54,274 nucleotides of DNA, from positions 1-54,274 of the forward strand of contig DDSN01000035.1 of assembly GCA_002343395.1 (NCBI GenBank). The letters run 5' to 3'. Made by a program: the position numbers and the translations under genes. Shown in pieces: positions 16,101 to 22,069 of this stretch (positions are counted from its first letter, which is position 1; each line of letters starts with the position of its first letter). This DNA comes from Hyphomonadaceae bacterium UBA2389. Its GTDB lineage: Bacteria; Pseudomonadota; Alphaproteobacteria; Caulobacterales; Aquidulcibacteraceae. Below the pieces are notes generated by a model that was not told the DNA's origin, searched no databases, and worked only from the letters and a program-made list of their open reading frames with translations.

Positions 16101-17816
16101 TCAGAACAGACGGCCGACGGTGGCTTCGGCCAAGGGCCCAAGCGCGAGCGCGGGGAAGAAGGTGAGTGCGCCGACAATGAGGATGATGAGGGCGAGCAAA
16201 CCGATGAAGAGGGGCCCGGTTGTTGGGAAGGAGCCCGAACTCGCTGGCGTGACGGGCTTCGCCGCGAGATTGCCTGCGATGGCGAGAGCCGGGACGATCA
16301 CCAGAAAGCGCCCGATCAGCATCGCTGCGGCTTGGGCATAGGTGTAGTAATCGCTCGTCGCCGTAAGCCCGCCAAATGCTGAGCCATTGTTGCCGGCCGC
16401 GGAAGCAAAGGCGTACAGCATCTCCGTGAAGCCGTGCGGGCCTGCATCCTGCACGCCGGCGCGACCCCAATCCGTGCTTGCAGCAAACGCTGTTCCAATC
16501 AGGATCGCGAGCGGCGAGGCCAGGATTGCCAGCACGGCGAGTTTCACGTCGCGCGCTTCGATTTTCTTGCCGAGATAAGCAGGCGTGCGCCCCACCATGA
16601 GGCCCGCGACGAAGATCGTCAGGATCGCAAAGACAAGGATGCCGTAGAAACCTGCGCCGACGCCTCCGACGATCACTTCGCCCGCGAGGATGTTGGTGAG
16701 CGGAACCATGCCGCCCAATGCGGAGAAGCTGTCATGCATGGCGTTCACAGCGCCGCACGATGCCGCCGTCGTGATGGCGGCGAACAAAGCGGATGCTGCG
16801 ACGCCGAAGCGCGTCTCCTTGCCTTCCATGTTCATCGCTGCCGGATCGACTCCCGCTTGTATCAACGCTGGTGTCGCCTGCGCCTCGGCCCAATAGGCGA
16901 TCCCCGTTCCGATCAGGAAAAGCACGCCCATGGCTGCAAGCAGAGCCCAGCCTTGCCGCTCGTCGCGCACCATGCGTCCGAACGTGATCGTGAGCGCTGC
17001 GCCGATGGCGAAGATCGACAGCATCTGAATGAGATTGACGATCGGCCCCATGTTCTCGAACGGGTGCGCGGCGTTCGCGTTGAAGAAGCCGCCGCCATTG
17101 GTGCCAAGCATCTTGATGGCGATCTGGCTCGCCACCGGGCCGACAGCGATGTCCTGGCTGGGGCCTTCAAGTGTCGTTGCGTGCAGCGATCCCGCCAGTG
17201 TCTGGGGCATGCCTAGCGCGATAAAGACGATCGCGAGAATGATGGAGATCGGCAGCAGGACGTAGAGCGTCGCGCGGGTCAGATCGACCCAGAAATTGCC
17301 GATCGTGCTTGCGCCCCCATTTCTAGCAGGGTGGCGGGCGAAGCCACGCGCGAATGCGATCGCCACTGCGATGCCGACAGCGGCGGAGAGGAAGTTCTGC
17401 ACAGTGAGGCCGATCATTTGGGTGAGATGGCTCATCGTGCTTTCGCCGCCGTAGGCTTGCCAGTTGGTGTTGGTCACGAAACTGACGGCCGTGTTCATCG
17501 CGATATTGGGAGCGACGCCGTCGAAGCCCTGCGGATTGAGCGGCAAGAGGCCCTGCAAGCGTAGAAGCGCATAGAGGCCGAGCGTGCATGCAAGGCTGAA
17601 TGCAAGGATCGCGACGGCGTAGGTTTTCCAATCCTGTTCTGTCTCCGCTTTAACGCCCGCCAAGCGATAGAAACCGTTCTCGACGGGCCGCAGAACCGGG
17701 GAAAACACGGTTCGTCGGCCGGCGAACACTGCGTCGAGGTAAAGCCCGAGCGGGCGTGCAATCGCTGCGACAAGCGCGACAAAAGCAAAAATGAGTATCC
17801 AGTCTTCCAAGGTCAT
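16101..17816 (-). CDS. kdpA: KdpA potassium-binding channel subunit
   Basis: 571 residues, a multi-pass inner-membrane protein of the superfamily of K+ transporters. Selectivity-filter regions are recognisable: SFVTNTNWQAYGGE, and GTNGGGFFNANAAHPFENM, one of the most conserved stretches of KdpA. It captures K+ from the periplasm for the KdpFABC pump. A GAGGA lies about 11 nt upstream of the ATG. It follows kdpF by 12 bp. Confidence 0.96.
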   Translation of the reverse strand: MTLEDWILIFAFVALVAAIARPLGLYLDAVFAGRRTVFSPVLRPVENGFYRLAGVKAETEQDWKTYAVAILAFSLACTLGLYALLRLQGLLPLNPQGFDGVAPNIAMNTAVSFVTNTNWQAYGGESTMSHLTQMIGLTVQNFLSAAVGIAVAIAFARGFARHPARNGGASTIGNFWVDLTRATLYVLLPISIILAIVFIALGMPQTLAGSLHATTLEGPSQDIAVGPVASQIAIKMLGTNGGGFFNANAAHPFENMGPIVNLIQMLSIFAIGAALTITFGRMVRDERQGWALLAAMGVLFLIGTGIAYWAEAQATPALIQAGVDPAAMNMEGKETRFGVAASALFAAITTAASCGAVNAMHDSFSALGGMVPLTNILAGEVIVGGVGAGFYGILVFAILTIFVAGLMVGRTPAYLGKKIEARDVKLAVLAILASPLAILIGTAFAASTDWGRAGVQDAGPHGFTEMLYAFASAAGNNGSAFGGLTATSDYYTYAQAAAMLIGRFLVIVPALAIAGNLAAKPVTPASSGSFPTTGPLFIGLLALIILIVGALTFFPALALGPLAEATVGRLF

Positions 17817-17828
17817 GACGTTCAGTCC

Positions 17829-17918
17829 TCAGAAGCGTTCAGGGCGCAAGAGCGCCGCGAGAAACAGAACAAGCAAGGCTGCGCCCAACGCGCCTCCGAG
17901 GATGAGATCGAGGCTCAT
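17829..17918 (-). CDS. kdpF: KdpF small membrane subunit
   Basis: 29 residues: a single hydrophobic helix (LILGGALGAALLVLFLAALL) ending in RPERF, exactly the size and the C-terminal R-P-E-R/K-F type of KdpF, which stabilises the KdpABC complex in the membrane. GGAGA lies about 9 nt upstream of the ATG. It directly precedes kdpA. Confidence 0.9.
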   Translation of the reverse strand: MSLDLILGGALGAALLVLFLAALLRPERF

Positions 17919-17920
17919 CG

Positions 17921-18004
17921 TCAAAGTCTCCGCACGCCAGCGAGCGCGGCCATCAAAGCCGCGAAGCCAAGGCAGATGAAACCGATTGCGAACACGTCCT
18001 GCAT
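17921..18004 (-). CDS. 27-residue membrane micro-protein at the head of the kdp operon
   Basis: Too short for usual gene callers. It reads MQDVFAIGFICLGFAALMAA followed by LAGVRRL: one hydrophobic helix with a short positively charged C-terminus. AAGGAGA lies 9-10 nt before the ATG, a better ribosome-binding site than most genes here have. Its stop is 2 bp from the kdpF start, so the two are almost certainly co-translated. It is not KdpF (which follows intact). Similar ~27-30-residue frames precede kdpF in some other proteobacteria as far as I recall, without assigned function. A role as an additional pump subunit or regulator of KdpFABC is inference. Confidence 0.72.
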   Translation of the reverse strand: MQDVFAIGFICLGFAALMAALAGVRRL

Positions 18005-18074
18005 GCGCGTCGTCTCCTTCAGCGCATGAAGATGACGGGCGGCGTATGAAGGATCGAGGCGGGAAGGCCGGCAG

Positions 18075-18095
18075 GCGCATTAAGTGCGCATTAAG
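18075..18095. promoter_or_regulatory. Tandem 11-bp repeats upstream of the kdp operon (candidate KdpE box)
   Basis: GCGCATTAAG occurs at 18075-18084 and again at 18086-18095, exactly 11 bp apart. OmpR/PhoB-family regulators bind two head-to-tail half-sites with this spacing. The site lies about 70-90 bp upstream of the first kdp gene, a fitting place for KdpE activation. Confidence 0.6.
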
Positions 18096-18276
18096 ATTGC
18101 GCCTAAATGGCCCGTCCTGCCGCTCGTGCGTCCAATGCAAAATCGTGTGCGCTGAGTGTGCACTGAGACCGCGCGCAACCGCTCGCCTAACGCACAATAT
18201 CCAGCTAAATCATCGGCCTAATTTCAGTGCGTCCTATTCCGCATTGGACACATTGGCGCTTAAAAAGATCAACGAA

Positions 18277-19269
18277 ATGAAGCGATTAGACCGCCGTTTT
18301 TGCGTGGCCCCGCTGATGGATTGGACGGACCGCCATTGCCGGGCCTTCCATCGGCGGCTGACGGCGCGCGCGCTGCTTTACACCGAAATGGTGACAATCG
18401 ACGCCGTCATACACGGCGATCGCGAACGTCTTCTGGGCTTCAGCGATCTGGAGCATCCGCTGGCGCTGCAACTCGGGGGCAGCGATCCGGCCAAGATGGC
18501 TGAAGCGGCCGGGATCGGCGCTGCGTTCGGCTATGACGAAATCAATCTGAACGTGGGATGCCCATCGGACCGTGTGCAGTCGGGACGCTTTGGCGCTTGC
18601 CTGATGCGCGAGCCGGAGCTTGTCGCCGCGCTCTGGGGCGCCGCGCAGGCGGCGGCGCCGTCAACGCCCGTCACAATCAAGTGTAGGACCGGGGTCGATG
18701 AACAGGAGCCGCGCGACGCGCTGTTCGCGCTGGTTGAGGCGTGTCGCCGCGAAGGATGCGCGCGCTTTATCGTGCACGCGCGGAAGGCATGGCTCTCAGG
18801 GTTGTCGCCGAAGGAGAACCGGGAAGTGCCGCCTCTTGATTATGAGATCGTGCGCGCCCTGAAACGCGCCTATCCTTCGCTTACCATCGTGCTCAATGGG
18901 GGGCTGCGGGATGTCGCGCACGCGCGCGCGGAGACGATGTCGTTGGACGGCGCCATGCTGGGACGCGCCGCATACCACAACCCGACGATTTTGTTGGATG
19001 TCGATCGCGAGGTCTTTGGAGCGACGCCGCCCGCCGCGAGTCGCGAAGCTGCTGTTGAGGCGCACCTGCCGTACATCGAGGCGAACCTGACGCGCGGCGT
19101 TCCGCTGCACGCGATGACGCGCCACATGCTTGGCTTGTTCAATGGGGTTCCTGGCGGCCGTGGTTGGCGGCGCGTACTTTCCGAGCGCGCCATCCGGTCC
19201 GGCGCTGGCACAGAGGTCGTGCGTGAAGCGCTCGACAGCGTGAAAAGCCGCGCGCTCCTAGACGCATGA
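18277..19269 (+). CDS. dusA: tRNA-dihydrouridine synthase A
   Basis: 330 residues. TIM-barrel FMN flavoenzyme reducing uridines in the tRNA D-loop. It has FCVAPLMDWTDRHCRAFHR near the N-terminus (DusA-type MMDWTDRH), EINLNVGCPSDRVQSGRFGACLM with the catalytic Cys in NVGCPS, IKCRTGVD, FIVHARKAWLSGLSPKENR (DusA-specific) and NGGLRD plus DGAMLGRAAYHNP for phosphate binding. The start at 18277 is selected because homology begins immediately after it; the longer open frame upstream runs through kdp regulatory DNA. It overlaps the next gene by 4 nt. Confidence 0.93.
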   Translation: MKRLDRRFCVAPLMDWTDRHCRAFHRRLTARALLYTEMVTIDAVIHGDRERLLGFSDLEHPLALQLGGSDPAKMAEAAGIGAAFGYDEINLNVGCPSDRVQSGRFGACLMREPELVAALWGAAQAAAPSTPVTIKCRTGVDEQEPRDALFALVEACRREGCARFIVHARKAWLSGLSPKENREVPPLDYEIVRALKRAYPSLTIVLNGGLRDVAHARAETMSLDGAMLGRAAYHNPTILLDVDREVFGATPPAASREAAVEAHLPYIEANLTRGVPLHAMTRHMLGLFNGVPGGRGWRRVLSERAIRSGAGTEVVREALDSVKSRALLDA

Positions 19270-20123
19270 GCGGCGAACTCCTCTGGTTTCTCGTCGCCCT
19301 GGTTGGCGCAGGTCTGTTCGCCGGATTCATCGGCGGCCTGTTCGGCGTTGGCGGCGGCGTCGTGGTGGTGCCGGCGCTTTACGCGGCATTCGGCGCGCTC
19401 GGGGTGGATGAAGGCGTGCGCTTGCACGTCGCGGTTGGAACGTCGCTCTCGACCATCATCGCCACATCCTGGCGTTCGCTGGCGACGCACGCCAAAGCGG
19501 CTGCTGTCGATTTCGCGGTGCTCAAAACCTGGACGCCCTGGATCGCCGCCGGCGCCGTTGTCGGATCTGGCCTTGCGGGGTTGGCGCCCACGCGGGTCCT
19601 GATCGTAGTTTTTGGCGCCGGGCTGCTTTTGGTGGCGGGTCAGATGGGGCTCGCATCGCCCAACTGGCGCGCGTTCTCCGATTTACCGCGCGGCATGTGG
19701 CGCGCAATCACGGCCGGCGGCATCGGGGTGCTGTCGGCGCTCATGGGCATTGGCGGCGGGGCGTTCGGGACCACGATGATGACGGTGAGCGGGCGTCCAA
19801 TCCATCAGGCGGTGGCGACAGCGTCCGGGTTCGGAGCGGCGATCGCATTGCCCGCGACATGTGCGTACGCGCTTGTTGGGTGGGGCCGCGCGGGGTTGCC
19901 GCCTCTTTCGCTCGGGTTTGTCAGCGCGCCGGGCTTCCTCGTGTTCGCGGCTTTGACGGCGGTCACCGCCCCGATTGGGGCGCGCCTCGCGCATCGACTG
20001 CCTCAGCAAACGCTGAAGCGCGCGTTCGCGGCGTTCCTGGCGATCGTCGCGCTCAATATGCTCCGGGAAGGCGTGTTCAGCGCGCCGCCTGTGCCGCCAA
20101 GCGCGCTGGTAGCGTCGCCATGA
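19266..20123 (+). CDS. TauE/SafE family permease (sulfite exporter-like)
   Basis: 285 residues with about eight hydrophobic segments. The N-terminal repeat begins GLFAGFIGGLFGVGGGVVVVPAL, the glycine-rich first-helix signature of TauE/SafE (DUF81). The second repeat has GVLSALMGIGGGAFGTTMMTV. Members export sulfoacetate, sulfite or other small organic anions across the inner membrane, but the substrate is not predictable here. The ATG overlaps the dusA stop. The 3' end overlaps the convergent DUF1289 gene by 47 bp. Confidence 0.85.
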   Translation: MSGELLWFLVALVGAGLFAGFIGGLFGVGGGVVVVPALYAAFGALGVDEGVRLHVAVGTSLSTIIATSWRSLATHAKAAAVDFAVLKTWTPWIAAGAVVGSGLAGLAPTRVLIVVFGAGLLLVAGQMGLASPNWRAFSDLPRGMWRAITAGGIGVLSALMGIGGGAFGTTMMTVSGRPIHQAVATASGFGAAIALPATCAYALVGWGRAGLPPLSLGFVSAPGFLVFAALTAVTAPIGARLAHRLPQQTLKRAFAAFLAIVALNMLREGVFSAPPVPPSALVASP

Positions 20124-20268
20124 TCTGACGCCGCTCGGACTCGGTGAGCGTGCCCCAATCCGCAATCTCCCGCAGGGTGCGTCCGCACCCGATGCAGAGC
20201 CCGGTCGCGCCGCTGACGGCGCATGCCTTGATGCAAGGCGTTGAAATCGTGAGCGAAGAGGACTGCAT
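20077..20268 (-). CDS. DUF1289 small cysteine-containing protein
   Basis: 63 residues. Four cysteines in the family pattern TPCIKACAVSGATGLCIGCGRTL, followed by EIADWGTLTESERRQIMATLPARL. DUF1289 proteins are small, often metal-binding-looking cytosolic proteins common in Proteobacteria, without known function. The two CxxxC/CxxC clusters suggest zinc or iron binding (inference). The gene is convergent with the TauE/SafE permease and overlaps its 3' end by 47 bp. Confidence 0.82.
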   Translation of the reverse strand: MQSSSLTISTPCIKACAVSGATGLCIGCGRTLREIADWGTLTESERRQIMATLPARLAAQAAR

Positions 20269-20310
20269 ACGGAGCGCCAGATTAGGACGATTTTCGAAAG
20301 TCGCCAGTAT

Positions 20311-20326
20311 TATTGATTATCGATAT
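20311..20326. promoter_or_regulatory. AT-rich TTATCGATA box upstream of the small exported protein
   Basis: TATTGATTATCGATAT is an AT-rich island in GC-rich DNA, between the DUF1289 gene and the gene at 20404. It matches 12 of 16 positions of the two boxes found upstream of sppA (54029 and 54074), sharing the TTATCGATA core. Possibly the binding site of a common regulator. Confidence 0.35.
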
Positions 20327-20403
20327 GAATTGACGTAAACTTGAAATGTGCATCCGCCAGAACGCCGTGCGGCATCTCTCAAGCGTGAGGGGAGGACAAG
20401 GAT

Positions 20404-20661
20404 ATGAAGGCACTTGTGCTTGCGGGTCTACTGAGCGCTGCCTTGGCGCCGTCCGCGTTCGCGGCGGAGACAAGCGCTGAATGCGGCGTAGACGACGACC
20501 GCCGCATGGCGTCCAGCCGGGAGGTTCCGCCTACGTCAACGCAGAGCCCGACCGTGCGCGATGCGCAAGCCGCGCGTGACGCGCGGTGCGAGCCAACGCG
20601 GCGACGCGTCGGCAAGCCAATCCCCGATGCGGAGTTGATAGCGCCGCGCGCGCTTCTATAG
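20404..20661 (+). CDS. Small exported protein of unknown function
   Basis: 85 residues. A clear signal peptide, MKALVLAGLLSAALAPSAFA, is followed by a ~65-residue mature part that is polar and Arg-rich with two cysteines (SAECGVDD and RCEPT), which may form one disulfide. GGGGAGGACAAGGAT precedes the ATG, a strong ribosome-binding site, so the gene is probably real. I do not recognise the family. It is probably periplasmic. It stands alone between DUF1289 and the acyl-CoA dehydrogenase. Confidence 0.6.
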   Translation: MKALVLAGLLSAALAPSAFAAETSAECGVDDDRRMASSREVPPTSTQSPTVRDAQAARDARCEPTRRRVGKPIPDAELIAPRALL

Positions 20662-20700
20662 TCAGGGCCCAACGGCGCGCGGTGCGCGAAGGGCTCGACC

Positions 20701-21897
20701 ATGGATCTCGATTTTTCGCCTGAAGAACTTGCATTTCGCAACGAAGTGCGCGCGTTCATCGAGCAGAACTATCCCGCGCACTTGAAGGGCAAGGGCCTGC
20801 GCGAGGATTTGTCGAAGGAAGAATTCCTCGCTTGGCACAAAATCCTAGGCAAGAAAGGGTGGTCCGCGCCGGCTTGGCCCGTGGAATACGGCGGCACAGG
20901 CTGGACCGCGACCCAGCGGTACATCTGGCTTGAGGAGAACGCGCGCGCTGAAACGATTCCGCCGCTGCCGTTCGGCGTCTCGATGGTCGGGCCGGTGATT
21001 TACACGTTTGGAACGCCCGCGCAGAAACAACGTTTCTTACCTGGCATTCTCTCCGGCGAGGTTTGGTGGGCGCAAGGTTACAGCGAACCCGGCGCTGGGT
21101 CCGATCTGGCCAGCTTGAAAACCCGCGCCGTGCGCGAGGGCGATCACTACATCGTCAACGGCCAGAAGACGTGGACGACGCTGGGCCAGCATGCCGATTG
21201 GGGCTTCTTCCTGGTGCGCACCGATGCGAACGCGAAGGCGCAGGAAGGCATCTCGTTCCTGCTCATCGATATGAAGTCGCCCGGCGTGAGCGTGCGTCCG
21301 ATCAAGTTGCTCGACGGCGGCTATGAAGTGAACGACGTGTTCCTCGACAATGTGAAGGTCCCCGTCGATCAGCGAATTTATGAGGAGAACAAGGGCTGGA
21401 CCTGCGCCAAGTTCTTGCTCGCGCACGAACGCGCCGGCATCGCGGGCGTGGCGCGCTCCAAGCGCAACGTTGAAAAGCTCAAGTCGATCGCGAAGTCCGA
21501 GATCGGGGACGACGGCAGGTCGCTGCTTGAGGATGAGGATTTCCGCCGCAAGCTGGCGGAGCTCGAAATCGATCTCGCGGCGTTGGAGATGACTGAGTTG
21601 CGCGTGCTGGCGCGCGAGCAGGCAGGCAAGGGGCCAGGGCCTGAAAGTTCGCTGCTCAAGATCAAAGGCACGGAAATCCAGCAGCGCCTCACCGAACTGA
21701 CGCTTGAGGCGGTCGGCAATTACGCGCAACCCTACTTCCGCGAATTCCCGAAAGACGGCGCCAACGCCTTCCCGATCGGGCCAGAGTACGCTCACCACGC
21801 CGCGCCGGTCTATTTCAACTGGCGCAAGGCCTCGATCTATGGCGGCTCAAACGAAATCCAACGCAACATCATCGCGAAGATGGTGTTGGGTTTGTGA
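20701..21897 (+). CDS. Acyl-CoA dehydrogenase, large-subunit type (PimC-like)
   Basis: 398 residues of the flavin acyl-CoA dehydrogenase fold: MDLDFSPEELAFRNEVRAFI, the FAD/substrate segment QGYSEPGAGSDLASLKTRA, NGQKTWTT and the C-terminal YGGSNEIQRNIIAKMVLGL. The usual catalytic Glu of the YEG motif is Gly here (YGG). This is a feature of the large chain of heteromeric dehydrogenases such as pimeloyl-CoA (PimCD) or steroid side-chain enzymes, which pair with a smaller homologue. The matching small-type chain is encoded at 23800, but the retron lies between them. It oxidises an acyl-CoA to an enoyl-CoA; the substrate is unknown. Confidence 0.87.
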   Translation: MDLDFSPEELAFRNEVRAFIEQNYPAHLKGKGLREDLSKEEFLAWHKILGKKGWSAPAWPVEYGGTGWTATQRYIWLEENARAETIPPLPFGVSMVGPVIYTFGTPAQKQRFLPGILSGEVWWAQGYSEPGAGSDLASLKTRAVREGDHYIVNGQKTWTTLGQHADWGFFLVRTDANAKAQEGISFLLIDMKSPGVSVRPIKLLDGGYEVNDVFLDNVKVPVDQRIYEENKGWTCAKFLLAHERAGIAGVARSKRNVEKLKSIAKSEIGDDGRSLLEDEDFRRKLAELEIDLAALEMTELRVLAREQAGKGPGPESSLLKIKGTEIQQRLTELTLEAVGNYAQPYFREFPKDGANAFPIGPEYAHHAAPVYFNWRKASIYGGSNEIQRNIIAKMVLGL

Positions 21898-21923
21898 ATT
21901 CCGCGACAGCGTGAGCGCGCCGG

Positions 21924-21951
21924 TTGACATGCCGTCGCGTCCACGCACAAT
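21924..21951 (+). promoter_or_regulatory. Promoter for the retron RNA and RT gene
   Basis: TTGACA (21924-21929), a perfect -35, is followed after 16 bp by CACAAT (21946-21951), four of six matches to the -10 consensus. The predicted start of transcription, 6-9 bases downstream, coincides with the first base of the a1 strand of the candidate retron RNA at 21961. The -35 lies within the loop of an inverted repeat CGCGAC/GTCGCG (21902-21907/21934-21939). Confidence 0.6.
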
Positions 21952-21960
21952 GCGCGCTAA

Positions 21961-22069
21961 GCATCCTGTCCTTCTACGTCCGCTGTTGATCCTGCGGCGG
22001 AATAAATAAGGTGCGTCTTTAAACCCAGCGCTAAAGCGCGGGTTTGGTAAGGTACGAGGGACGGGATGC
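21961..22069 (+). ncRNA. Candidate retron msr-msd RNA
   Basis: A ~109-nt folded leader directly before the RT gene. The ends, 21961-21977 (a1) and 22052-22069 (a2), form a 17-pair stem with two G-U pairs and one bulged base (C22055). Inside, 21979-21986 pairs with 21994-22001 in an 8-bp stem with a 7-nt loop, as in an msr. After a 17-nt single-stranded spacer, AAACCC-A-GCGC (22021-22031) pairs with GCGCGGGTTT (22036-22045) around a TAAA loop, as in an msd. A single unpaired G (21978) sits between a1 and the first hairpin, where the branching guanosine would be expected. The fold was made by hand. Position, order and size are those of a retron RNA; msDNA would be roughly 40-50 nt. Confidence 0.72.
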
